Origin: Gemmatimonadota bacterium | GTDB lineage: Bacteria > Gemmatimonadota > Gemmatimonadetes > Gemmatimonadales > GWC2-71-9 | Length of the DNA stretch: 6,705 nt | Assembly (NCBI GenBank): GCA_003221985.1 | Contig: QHUQ01000234.1 | Location: forward strand, 1 to 6,705 | Reading direction: 5' to 3' | Part shown: piece by piece, positions 1 through 6,704 of the stretch | Layout: every line of letters begins with the position of its first letter | Position numbering within the stretch: the first letter of the stretch is position 1 | Program-made: the position numbers and the translations under genes | Notes under the pieces: generated by a model | The model's database searches: none | What the model was told of the DNA's origin: nothing | What the model saw: the letters and a program-made list of their open reading frames with translations, nothing else

Positions 1-1104
1 GAGCATGATCAACAGCACGACGTTGAGACCACCCAACGCCGCGGCCATGCCGCGGCCATACTCCCAGGCGAGCTGGATGCGGATGAACCAGATGGCCACC
101 GCCACCACGGTGATATAGAGGAGTGCGAGCGGCAGCAGGACCTTCCAGCCGAGCGCCATGAGCTGGTCGTAGCGGAAGCGCGGCAAGGTCCACCGCACCC
201 AGACGAAGGTAAAGAGGAAGAAGAACGTCTTGGCGCCGAACGCCGCGAGTGTCAGCAGCGTCTTGAGGACGCTGGGATCGCCGGTCGAGTCCCAGCTCGT
301 GAACGGGATGTCCCAGCCGCCGAAGAACAGCGTCGCCATCAGCGCGGACGCGGTCACCATGTTCGAGTACTCGGCGATGTAGAACATCGAGAACTTCATC
401 GCGCTGTACTCGGTGTGATAACCGGCGATCAGCTCCCCCTCGGCTTCGGGCAGGTCAAAGGGCAGGCGGTTCGTTTCGGCGAAGGCGCTGATGAAGAAGA
501 TCACGAACGCGATCGTCAGGGGTATCACGAACGGCAGTCCCCGCTGCTGCTGGGCGACGACTTGCGAGAGCGTGACGTTCCCCGCCAACAACAGGACGGC
601 GACGGTGCTCATCCCGAGGGCGATCTCGTAGGAGATCATCTGCGCCGATGCGCGCAGCCCGCCGAGCAGCGCGTACTTGTTGTTCGATGCCCAGCCGGCG
701 AGCACGATCCCGTACACGCCCAGCGAGCTGATCGCCAGGATATACAGGAACCCGACCGGGAGATCGGCGACGACCATGGGGACGAGCCCCCATTGCGTGG
801 GCAGCGGGGCCGCGAAGGGGATGACGCCGAAGGTGAGCAGCGCCGGCACGAAGGATACGATCGGTGCGAGCGTGAATAGCGCCTTGTCCGCCATCGCGGG
901 CGACGTCTCTTCCTTCAGAAAGTTCTTCAGGCCGTCGGCGGCGGGCTGTAGCAGGCCCTGTGGGCCGACACGGTTGGGGCCGAGGCGGTCCTGCATCCAG
1001 GCGCACACCCGCCGTTCGAACAGCGTCAGCAGCGCCACGCCAACCATGATCAGGTTGAAGACGACGAATACCTTGATCGCGGACGCGATGAGGAAAAAGG
1101 TCAC
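1..1104 (-). CDS. nuoH: NADH-quinone oxidoreductase subunit H, 3' end off the left edge
   Basis: NuoH is the membrane subunit that joins the peripheral arm to the proton-pumping arm of complex I and forms part of the quinone chamber. I translated 368 codons from GTG at 1104 to the window edge with no stop. Family hallmarks seen are ERRVCAWMQDRLGPNRVG at residues 30-47, GWASNNKYALLGGLR at 137-151 and AETNRLPFDLPEAEGEL at 209-225, followed by GYHTEYSAMKF. Hydrophobic segments lie near 5-28, 76-98, 110-136, 157-174, 190-208, 240-262, 285-307 and 320-339, which fits the usual eight helices. E. coli NuoH (about 325 residues) ends about where the eighth segment ends here. This protein continues for at least 29 more residues, including a further hydrophobic stretch at 357-368. 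The GTG start overlaps the nuoG stop (GTGA), so translation is probably coupled. Identity is very secure; the C-terminus cannot be seen. Confidence 0.96.
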   Translation of the reverse strand, partial: MTFFLIASAIKVFVVFNLIMVGVALLTLFERRVCAWMQDRLGPNRVGPQGLLQPAADGLKNFLKEETSPAMADKALFTLAPIVSFVPALLTFGVIPFAAPLPTQWGLVPMVVADLPVGFLYILAISSLGVYGIVLAGWASNNKYALLGGLRASAQMISYEIALGMSTVAVLLLAGNVTLSQVVAQQQRGLPFVIPLTIAFVIFFISAFAETNRLPFDLPEAEGELIAGYHTEYSAMKFSMFYIAEYSNMVTASALMATLFFGGWDIPFTSWDSTGDPSVLKTLLTLAAFGAKTFFFLFTFVWVRWTLPRFRYDQLMALGWKVLLPLALLYITVVAVAIWFIRIQLAWEYGRGMAAALGGLNVVLLIML

Positions 1105-2549
1105 GACACCCCCGCCAGGCCGAGCGCGGCGACGAGCTGTCCCAGCACCCAGGCCGCCGGCTGTGCCATGCCGGGCGCCGGCTTTGCCTGGTAGTAGCGC
1201 TGCTCGCGGCCGTCGCGGTTGGTGAAGGTGCCTTCTTCCTCGGCGACGTTGGCAATCGGCAGAATCACGTCCGCACGCCGGCACGCCGCGTCCTCGGCGA
1301 GTACCGTGCCGAGATAGATCAGCGCGCCGTTGGTCTCGACCGCGCAATCGGGATCGTCGAGCACCAGCACGACGGCCGCCGATTTCGCAGCCGCGATCGC
1401 CGACGCGTAGTCGCGCGTGTAGCCGAGCTGCTCGGCGCCCTTCGCATTGGGGGCGCGCTCGGCGCGCAGGGCGAGATTCGGCACCCCTGGAAGCGGCGCC
1501 TCCTCACCCATGACCACCTGGAAGGCGCCGGTCCAGGTGAAGCTCCCGCCGGATAGGAGACGCCTGGCGGCCGCCAGCGCTTCGGTCGACGCCCCGGGCG
1601 ACACGAGTGCCACCGCTTTCCCGGACGCGCCGCGCAGGATTCCCCCGACGCGATCGAGCGCCTCATCCCAGTCCGTCGCCTTCAGCTCACCACCCTGGCG
1701 GATGAGCGGAGCCTCGATCCGATCGCCGCGGTTCATCCACTTGTAGTGCATCCGGCCGTGATCGCAGATGAAGTAGCGATTCACGTCGAGGTTGGGGCGG
1801 GGACGCACGCGCACGACGACTTCGTCGCGCGTGTCGAGCGTGATGTTGCACCCCTGCGAGCAGCCGGTGCAGATCGACGCTGTCTTGTCGAGCTCCCAGG
1901 CGCGCGCTTTGTGCAGGAAGTCCTTGGAGAGCAGCGATCCGACCGGACAAAGGTCCACCACGTTGCCGGCCCAGGGATGATCGAGCCGGGCTTCGGGGTG
2001 AATACCGATATACGCGCGGTCGCCGCGCTCGGAGACATTGAGGACCGGCTCTTTGGCGATGTCTTCCATGTAGCGGACGCAACGCGTGCAGAGGATGCAG
2101 CGGTTGGGGACGTACAACACGTCCGGCCCGAAGTCTTCCACGGGATTGAACCGCTTGGCGAACTCGGCGTAGCGGGTGCGGGCCTGACCTTCCTGGAACA
2201 CGAAGTCCTGCAGCTCGCATTCCCCCGCCTGATCGCAGATCGGACAGTCGAGCGGGTGGTTGATCAGGAGGAATTCGAGCACGCTCTGCCGGGCGGCCTT
2301 CGCGGGAGCCGTCTGCGTCTTGACCACCATGCCTTCGGTGACGGTCGTCGCGCAGGCGATCTGAAGCTTGGGGGCCTTTTCGATCTCGACGAGGCACATC
2401 CGGCACACGCCGGCGACGGGCAAGCCGGGGTGGTAACAGTAGTGCGGCACGAGCACCCCGGCCTGTTTCGCCGCTTCGATCACGAGGGTACCGGCCGGAA
2501 CGCTCACCGGTGCACCGTCGATCGTCAGGTTGATTACGCCGTCAGCCAT
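1101..2549 (-). CDS. nuoG: NADH-quinone oxidoreductase subunit G (compact form)
   Basis: NuoG is the large Fe-S subunit that carries electrons from NuoF towards NuoB. Numbered from ATG 2549 (482 residues), all expected ligands are visible: C38, C49, C52, C66 for the [2Fe-2S] cluster N1b; H98, C102, C105, C111 for N5; C151, C154, C157, C201 for N4; and C227, C230, C234, C262, which match the optional N7 cluster. The rest is a molybdopterin-oxidoreductase-like region, shortened here and ending with ILPIANVAEEEGTFTNRDG and a short tail. E. coli and Thermus NuoG are near 800-900 residues, so most of that inactive domain is absent; I believe compact forms are normal in some phyla. A longer reading from TTG 2570 is possible, but it would overlap nuoF and has no ribosome site, whereas ATG 2549 has GAGGG ten bases upstream. 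The gene follows nuoF after 13 bases and its stop overlaps nuoH. Confidence 0.96.
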   Translation of the reverse strand: MADGVINLTIDGAPVSVPAGTLVIEAAKQAGVLVPHYCYHPGLPVAGVCRMCLVEIEKAPKLQIACATTVTEGMVVKTQTAPAKAARQSVLEFLLINHPLDCPICDQAGECELQDFVFQEGQARTRYAEFAKRFNPVEDFGPDVLYVPNRCILCTRCVRYMEDIAKEPVLNVSERGDRAYIGIHPEARLDHPWAGNVVDLCPVGSLLSKDFLHKARAWELDKTASICTGCSQGCNITLDTRDEVVVRVRPRPNLDVNRYFICDHGRMHYKWMNRGDRIEAPLIRQGGELKATDWDEALDRVGGILRGASGKAVALVSPGASTEALAAARRLLSGGSFTWTGAFQVVMGEEAPLPGVPNLALRAERAPNAKGAEQLGYTRDYASAIAAAKSAAVVLVLDDPDCAVETNGALIYLGTVLAEDAACRRADVILPIANVAEEEGTFTNRDGREQRYYQAKPAPGMAQPAAWVLGQLVAALGLAGVS

Positions 2550-2559
2550 CTGCCGTCTA

Positions 2560-2564
2560 CCCTC
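2560..2564 (-). promoter_or_regulatory. Ribosome binding site deciding the nuoG start
   Basis: The minus strand reads GAGGG here, ten bases before ATG 2549. It lies downstream of the alternative TTG at 2570, so it supports only the ATG. It overlaps the nuoF stop codon at 2563-2565, so ribosomes finishing nuoF would arrive on it. Confidence 0.6.
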
Positions 2565-3534
2565 AGCCAACCATGACCGGTTGGCGTTTGCCTGCGAGAT
2601 AGGCTTCGAATTCTCCCCTGAATTTCTTGATCCCGCTCACGACCGGTGCCGCGCAGGAGTCGGACAGCACGCAGATCGTTTTGCCGGTCATGTTCTCCGA
2701 GAGGTCGAGCAGCAGATCGAGATCTTTCGTCTTCCCCTGCCCCGCGAGAATCCGCTCCATGATCTTCGTCGTCCACGCCGTGCCTTCACGGCACTGCGTA
2801 CATTGCGCGCACGACTCGTGCGCATAGAAGCGCGCCAGCCGCATGATCTGGTAGACCATGTCGGCCGAGTCATCGAACACGATGACGCCGCCCGAGCCGA
2901 GCATCGAGCCTTTCTCGACGACGCCTTCGTAGTCGAGCAGACACGCTTCGGTCTCTTCACGCGTGAGGATCGGCACGGAGGAGCCGCCGGGGATGCAGGC
3001 CTTGAGCGTCCGGCCTGCGGGCGGGCCGCCACACATGTCGTACAGCAGATCCTTGAGTGGGAAGCCCATGGTGACTTCGTAATTCCCCGGACGCTGCACG
3101 TGGCCGCAGACCGAAAAGAGCTTCGTCCCCGTGCTCTTGGGGTTCGAGAGGCACATCCCTTTGTACCAGGCCGCCCCGCGCTTGAGGATGTGCGGCACGG
3201 CCACCAGTGTTTCGACGTTGTTGATCGTCGTCGGCATCCCGAAGAGGCCGGCGGCGGCGGGGAACGGCGGCTTGATGCGTGGATTGCCGCGCTTGCCCTC
3301 GATCGAGTTCATCAAGGCGGTTTCTTCGCCGCAGATGTAGGCGCCCGCGCCGCGGTGCAGATAGATCTTGATGCTGCCGAACACGCCGGCGGCGTTCGCC
3401 TCGGCCAGCGCCCGCTCCACGATCGTCCACGGCTCGGTGAACTCGCCACGGATATAGATGTAGACAACCTCGGCGCGGATCGCGTGGGCGGCGATCGCAG
3501 AGCCCTCGAGCAGCGCGTGGGGCGTCCACCGCAT
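2563..3534 (-). CDS. nuoF: NADH-quinone oxidoreductase subunit F, C-terminal fragment of a broken gene
   Basis: NuoF is the flavoprotein that oxidises NADH and passes electrons to cluster N3. This open frame has ATG at 3534 and 323 residues; intact family members have about 430-440. Homology begins earlier: the same frame from 3582 reads VNADESEPGTFKDREI before the methionine, with no start codon ahead of it. Visible features, numbered from M3534, are IYIRGEFTE (26-34), RGAGAYICGEETAL (61-74, part of the NADH/FMN site), IPGGSS (181-186), and C242, C245, C248 with C288 as N3 ligands. The glycine-rich FMN loop (GRGGAGFxTGxKW in the family) is absent, because the sequence between this piece and the N-terminal piece at 3572-3694 is missing and the frames differ. 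The loop at residues 53-56 is also about eight residues shorter than in E. coli, Thermus and human homologues. Identity is certain. Whether a functional protein is made is doubtful, and an assembly error is a real alternative. Confidence 0.93.
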   Translation of the reverse strand: MRWTPHALLEGSAIAAHAIRAEVVYIYIRGEFTEPWTIVERALAEANAAGVFGSIKIYLHRGAGAYICGEETALMNSIEGKRGNPRIKPPFPAAAGLFGMPTTINNVETLVAVPHILKRGAAWYKGMCLSNPKSTGTKLFSVCGHVQRPGNYEVTMGFPLKDLLYDMCGGPPAGRTLKACIPGGSSVPILTREETEACLLDYEGVVEKGSMLGSGGVIVFDDSADMVYQIMRLARFYAHESCAQCTQCREGTAWTTKIMERILAGQGKTKDLDLLLDLSENMTGKTICVLSDSCAAPVVSGIKKFRGEFEAYLAGKRQPVMVG

Positions 3535-3571
3535 GATCTCGCGGTCCTTGAACGTCCCCGGTTCTGATTCA

Positions 3572-3694
3572 TCAGCGTTTACCCTCGTAGCCGCCGCGCT
3601 TGGTCCAGCCCTTGAGGCTGCGCGCGTCGGCGTCGCCGAAGTACTGCGACAGGACGACGGTCTCTTTGGGGTGCGGCTTCTGTGGGAATCCCAT
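3572..3694 (-). pseudogene. nuoF: nuoF N-terminal fragment, ends in a premature stop
   Basis: ATG 3694 overlaps the nuoE stop by one base (TAATG), as expected for the true nuoF start. The 40 codons begin MGFPQKPHPKETVVLSQYFG and continue through LKGWTKRGGYE, which is the usual NuoF amino-terminal region. After GGYEG the frame gives only KR and a TGA at 3572-3574. One base out of frame, the sequence resumes as VNADESEPGTF, which in family members lies about 50 residues further on. This piece and 2563-3534 are therefore two parts of one gene with a missing, frame-changing segment between them. Bases 3535-3571 are the uninitiated continuation of the second piece. Reinitiation at the ATG at 3572, which overlaps the stop, would be in a third frame and would not give NuoF. 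Confidence 0.9.
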
Positions 3695-4188
3695 TAGCGG
3701 TACTTCTTCACGATCTCCGGCACTTTCTCCGGCGTTATGCCTTCGAGGAAGTCGTCATTCACGAGGACCGGTGTCGCGAATCCGCAGGCGCCGAGGCACT
3801 CCACTTCAACGATCGTCCATTTGCCGTCGGGGCTGGTCGCGCCCGCATCGCCCGCGCCTGTCTGCTCGAGGAAGGCTTTCACGACCCCTTCGGCACCGCA
3901 GATGTTGCACGGCGACGTCGTGCATACCTGCACGAAGTTCTTACCGACGGGATGCTGGTGGTACATCGTGTAGAACGTGACGACGCCCTTCACGTACGCG
4001 GGTGTCAGCCCGAGCACTTCGGCGACCTCCGCCATGATGCGGTCGGAGATCCAGCCGTACTCGCGTTGCGCGATCCACAGCGCCGGCAGCAGGGCGGCCT
4101 GCTTGGTGGGATAGCGCTGGAGTGTGGTCTGCAGCTCCTCCAACACCTTCCCGGTAAAGACGGGTTGGTAGTCCTCCTGCACCGTCAT
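3694..4188 (-). CDS. nuoE: NADH-quinone oxidoreductase subunit E
   Basis: NuoE is the thioredoxin-fold [2Fe-2S] partner of NuoF in the NADH dehydrogenase module and holds cluster N1a. The protein has 164 residues, a normal length. A helical amino-terminal part includes YPTKQAALLPALWIAQREYG (26-45) and VKGVVTFYTMYH (66-77). The cluster ligands follow as C89, C94, C131 and C135 (C-x4-C ... CLGAC), all present; C97 is an additional nearby cysteine. The ATG overlaps the nuoD stop (ATGA), and the TAA stop overlaps the nuoF ATG. A strong ribosome site lies in the end of nuoD at 4196-4202. The gene looks intact, in contrast to its functional partner nuoF next door. Confidence 0.97.
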   Translation of the reverse strand: MTVQEDYQPVFTGKVLEELQTTLQRYPTKQAALLPALWIAQREYGWISDRIMAEVAEVLGLTPAYVKGVVTFYTMYHQHPVGKNFVQVCTTSPCNICGAEGVVKAFLEQTGAGDAGATSPDGKWTIVEVECLGACGFATPVLVNDDFLEGITPEKVPEIVKKYR

Positions 4189-5453
4189 CGATCGACCTCA
4201 CCCATTACGATGTCCACGGACGCGTTGATCGCGACCAGGTCGGACAGCAGGTGGCCTTCAGCCATCTTGGGCAGCGCGGACAGATTGATGAAAGAGGGCG
4301 GCCGGATGCGCCACCGCACCGGCTTGGCGGTACCGTCGGAGACGAGGTAGTTGCCGAGCTCGCCTTTGGGATTCTCGATCCCGACGTAGGCCTCGCCGAC
4401 CGGTGCCTTCACGCCTTCCATCACCTGTTTGAAATGGAAGATCATCGCTTCCATGTCGCTCATCGCCCGCGTCTTGGACGGGAGGATCACGCGCGGGTCG
4501 TCGACGTTGATCGGGCCGTCGGGCAACCGGTCGAGCGCCTGCTCGAGAATGCGGTTCGACTGATGACATTCCTCGAGCCGCACCAGATAGCGGTCGAACA
4601 CGTCGCCGTGCTCGCCGACCACGACGTCGAAATCGTAGGTCTCGTAGCCGAGATAGGGCTTGTCCTTGCGGACGTCGTACGGAACGCCGCTGGCACGCAG
4701 CATCGGGCCCGAGAGCGAGTGGTTGATGGCCTCCGCGGCGCTGAGCGTACCCACGCCCTGCGTCCGGCCGGCCCACACGGCATTGCGGGTGAGCACCCGA
4801 TCAATTTCGGCCAGGGTCTTCGGGAACGTACGCGTGAATTCGCGCAGTTTTCCGACGAATTGATCCGGGATGTCGGCCATGAGGCCACCGACGCGCGTGA
4901 GGCTCGTCGTCAGCCGCGCGCCGGTCCACATCTCCTGCAGGTCGTAGATCCGCTCGCGCTCCTGGAACGCCCACAGGAACGGCGTGAACGCGCCCAGATC
5001 GATCGACGTCGTGCCGAGCCAGACCATGTGGGAGATGATGCGGCTCATCTCGCAGGCGATGACACGCAGCACCGTGCAGCGCGGCGTGATCGCGATGCCC
5101 ATCAGCTTCTCGGCCGCCAGTGCCAGGCCGACGTTGTTGGCCATCGGCGACAGGTAGTCGGTGCGGTCGGTGAGCGGAATGATCTGATTGTAGTGCCGGT
5201 ACTCGCCGAGCTTCTCGAACCCCGAATGCAGGTAGCCGAGGTGCGGGATACAGCGCACCACCGTCTCCCCATCGAGCTCCACCACGAGGCGCAACACGCC
5301 GTGCGTCGCGGGGTGCTGGGGACCCATGTTCATGAGCAGATGCTCGCCGCCCAGGTCCGGCTCGGCGGCAGCGGTGAGCGGGACGCGGGCGGGACGCCCG
5401 GCGGCATCCACGCCGGGGGTCGCGAGCTCGAGCTCGACGGTTCGCTTGCTCAT
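4185..5453 (-). CDS. nuoD: NADH-quinone oxidoreductase subunit D
   Basis: NuoD is the 49-kDa-type subunit, related to the large subunit of NiFe hydrogenases, that forms the quinone pocket next to cluster N2. The protein has 422 residues, full length for the family. GPQHPATHGVLRL lies at 44-56 and LHSGFEK at 75-81, and the carboxy end is LSDLVAINASVDIVMGEVDR. By alignment with Thermus Nqo4, the quinone headgroup ligands His38 and Tyr87 correspond to H51 and Y100 here; the spacing of 49 residues is the same. The first 35 or so residues are a variable extension. The start ATG overlaps the nuoC stop (ATGA) and has no purine-rich ribosome site, only a run of C in the coding strand, so translation probably depends on coupling from nuoC. 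The gene is separate from nuoC, not fused as in E. coli. Confidence 0.98.
   Translation of the reverse strand: MSKRTVELELATPGVDAAGRPARVPLTAAAEPDLGGEHLLMNMGPQHPATHGVLRLVVELDGETVVRCIPHLGYLHSGFEKLGEYRHYNQIIPLTDRTDYLSPMANNVGLALAAEKLMGIAITPRCTVLRVIACEMSRIISHMVWLGTTSIDLGAFTPFLWAFQERERIYDLQEMWTGARLTTSLTRVGGLMADIPDQFVGKLREFTRTFPKTLAEIDRVLTRNAVWAGRTQGVGTLSAAEAINHSLSGPMLRASGVPYDVRKDKPYLGYETYDFDVVVGEHGDVFDRYLVRLEECHQSNRILEQALDRLPDGPINVDDPRVILPSKTRAMSDMEAMIFHFKQVMEGVKAPVGEAYVGIENPKGELGNYLVSDGTAKPVRWRIRPPSFINLSALPKMAEGHLLSDLVAINASVDIVMGEVDR
4196..4202 (-). promoter_or_regulatory. Strong ribosome binding site for nuoE inside nuoD
   Basis: The minus strand reads GGTGAGG, seven bases before the nuoE ATG at 4188, within the last codons of nuoD. 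It is the clearest Shine-Dalgarno sequence in the window and would give nuoE initiation beyond simple coupling. Confidence 0.55.
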
Positions 5454-6049
5454 GACGCGGGCGGGGGGGGCTCGGGAATCGTACCGCGCTCGCCTCGGCG
5501 CAGCCGTTCGCGCATGTCCTCGGGCAGGTCACCGCCCGCGTCGGCGATCGACAGCTCTTCCATCGAGTAGTGCGCTTCGGGATTGGCGTTCAGCGCCTGG
5601 CGCACCTGTTCGGCGCGGGAGAAGCGGCCGCGCAGCGGGAAGTTTTTCCGGAGCGGATAGCCCTCGGCATACGTTTCCCACATCAGGATGCGCCGCAGAT
5701 CAGGATGACCCCGGAATGTGATGCCGAACATGTCGAACACTTCCCGCTCCAGCCAATCGGCGCCGTGCCACAGGCTGTAGACCGAGTCGACGGCCAGCTC
5801 TGCGTCGGGCTGCAGCTCGACTTTGATCCGGATATCGGCTTTGCGAGTGAGCGAGCGCAGAAAGTACACCACTTCGAGGGGACGCTCGCGATCCCTGAAT
5901 TCGACCGCCGTGACGTCGACCAGGTAATCGTAGTCCTGGCCCGGCGTGTCCTTGAGATATCGCATCGCGTCGAGCAGGCGCTCGCGCGCGACATAGACGA
6001 TCGTGTCGCCGTCCGCGGCTACGGCTTCCCGCACTGCGCCCGGAATCAC
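5450..6049 (-). CDS. nuoC: NADH-quinone oxidoreductase subunit C
   Basis: NuoC is the 30-kDa-type subunit that packs against NuoD and NuoB in the connecting part of the peripheral arm; it carries no cofactor. The protein has 199 residues. The signature runs from about 91 to 141: [20 protein letters not shown], then [19 protein letters not shown] and LRKNFPLRG. An upstream region with [13 protein letters not shown] (41-53) is also typical. The start is GTG at 6049, overlapping the nuoB stop (GTGA); no earlier start codon remains open in this frame. The amino end before IPGAVREAV is short compared with many homologues, but this region is variable. The carboxy tail PEPPPPAS comes from an eight-base C run in the coding strand. 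No ribosome site is visible, so coupling to nuoB is likely. Confidence 0.96.
   Translation of the reverse strand: MIPGAVREAVAADGDTIVYVARERLLDAMRYLKDTPGQDYDYLVDVTAVEFRDRERPLEVVYFLRSLTRKADIRIKVELQPDAELAVDSVYSLWHGADWLEREVFDMFGITFRGHPDLRRILMWETYAEGYPLRKNFPLRGRFSRAEQVRQALNANPEAHYSMEELSIADAGGDLPEDMRERLRRGERGTIPEPPPPAS
5463..5470. repeat. G8/C8 homopolymer at the nuoC-nuoD junction
   Basis: Eight G on the plus strand encode the proline run at the end of nuoC, ten bases upstream of the nuoD start. A change of one base would shift the nuoC stop away from the nuoD ATG. The tract is short enough to be chance in GC-rich DNA. Confidence 0.6.
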
Positions 6050-6651
6050 GAAGAGCGGAACTGGTGGACGGAGTTGCCGAACGGCTCGGAGATTTCGTCG
6101 ATCGTCTCGGGCGGCAGCCGCAGCCCCTTCTCGTCGAGCAGCTGTTCGTCGCGGCGCCGGACGTGATCGAACAGCGACTCGCCCTTGATCTTCTTATGAA
6201 GGAGGAGAATGCCGTACAGCAGGCCTTCGGGACGGGGCGGGCAGCCGGGGACGTAGACATCCACGGGGACGATCGTGTCGATGCCCTGCACCATCGCGTA
6301 GTTGTCGAAAATGCCGCCGGTGGACGCGCACGCGCCCATGGAGATGACCCATTTGGGCTGCGGCATCTGGTCGTAGATGCGGCGGATCACGGGAGCGAGC
6401 TTGAACGGCAGCCGGCCGGCGCAGATCAGCACATCGGCCTGGCGCGGCGAGAACGCCTGGCGCTCCATGCCGAAGCGGGCGAAGTCGAAGCGGCTCGCGG
6501 CGGTGGCCATGAACTCGATGGCGCAGCACGCCGTGCCGAACGGCATCGGCCACAGCGAATTGGCACGCGACGAATTCACCGCCCAGTCGACCAGGTCCTG
6601 GAATTTGGCGACCAGGTAATTGGAGGTTTGGACTTCGCTAACTGTCTTCAT
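6046..6651 (-). CDS. nuoB: NADH-quinone oxidoreductase subunit B
   Basis: NuoB is the PSST-type subunit that holds cluster N2, the last Fe-S centre before quinone. The protein has 201 residues. The N2 ligands are C42 and C43 (adjacent, [11 protein letters not shown]), C108 (MGACASTGG) and C137 ([13 protein letters not shown]). The stretch [20 protein letters not shown] at 76-95 is conserved in position. The first 30 residues include a helix likely to sit on NuoH. The start at ATG 6651 fits the family start. A short GAGG lies only three bases before it, closer than usual, so initiation may be modest. Unlike the genes behind it, nuoB does not overlap an upstream stop; a direct-repeat array precedes it. 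nuoA, the usual neighbour, is not in the window. Confidence 0.97.
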   Translation of the reverse strand: MKTVSEVQTSNYLVAKFQDLVDWAVNSSRANSLWPMPFGTACCAIEFMATAASRFDFARFGMERQAFSPRQADVLICAGRLPFKLAPVIRRIYDQMPQPKWVISMGACASTGGIFDNYAMVQGIDTIVPVDVYVPGCPPRPEGLLYGILLLHKKIKGESLFDHVRRRDEQLLDEKGLRLPPETIDEISEPFGNSVHQFRSS

Positions 6652-6654
6652 AAA

Positions 6655-6658
6655 CCTC
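6655..6658 (-). promoter_or_regulatory. Possible ribosome binding site for nuoB
   Basis: The minus strand reads GAGG followed by TTT and the nuoB ATG. The three-base spacing is shorter than optimal. The G at 6658 is also the last base of the nearest 13-bp-period repeat unit, so the array abuts the translation start. Confidence 0.35.
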
Positions 6659-6704
6659 GTCTAACAATGTCGTCTAACAAAACCGTCTAACAGCATCGTC
6701 TAAC
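6658..6704. repeat. Four 8-bp direct repeats with exact 13-bp period upstream of nuoB
   Basis: The plus strand has CGTCTAAC at 6658-6665, 6671-6678, 6684-6691 and 6697-6704, separated by 5-base spacers aatgt, aaaac and agcat. On the coding strand the unit is GTTAGACG. All four copies are identical and the spacers differ. Each unit contains TAG on the coding strand; because 13 is one more than a multiple of three, the stops fall in all three frames, so the array cannot be read through as protein. It lies in the nuoB leader and reaches the last base but one of the window, so more copies may follow. The role is unknown: repeated protein-binding sites, a variable-number repeat, or tandem promoter elements are possible. 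Confidence 0.9.

Noticed and set aside
455..1255. Minus-strand open frame of 266 codons overlapping nuoG and nuoH
   Set aside because: It is out of frame with both genes; the nuoH frame over the same bases gives clear family motifs and membrane segments.
2550..2570. TTG at 2570 as the nuoG start
   Set aside because: It overlaps nuoF, has no upstream ribosome site and adds seven non-family residues, whereas ATG 2549 has GAGGG at ten bases.
2530..3567. Plus-strand open frame of 345 codons opposite nuoF
   Set aside because: Antisense shadow of nuoF with low-complexity composition and no recognisable motif.
3312..3572. Minus-strand frame starting at the ATG that overlaps the premature nuoF stop
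   Set aside because: It is in a third frame; its arginine- and serine-rich translation is a shadow of nuoF, whose real frame over the same bases gives the family motifs.
4251..5570. Long plus-strand open frame (439 codons) opposite nuoD and nuoC
   Set aside because: It is the antisense of strongly conserved nuoD and nuoC; long antisense frames are common in GC-rich genes. The translation is rich in H, R, D and V with no recognisable domain.
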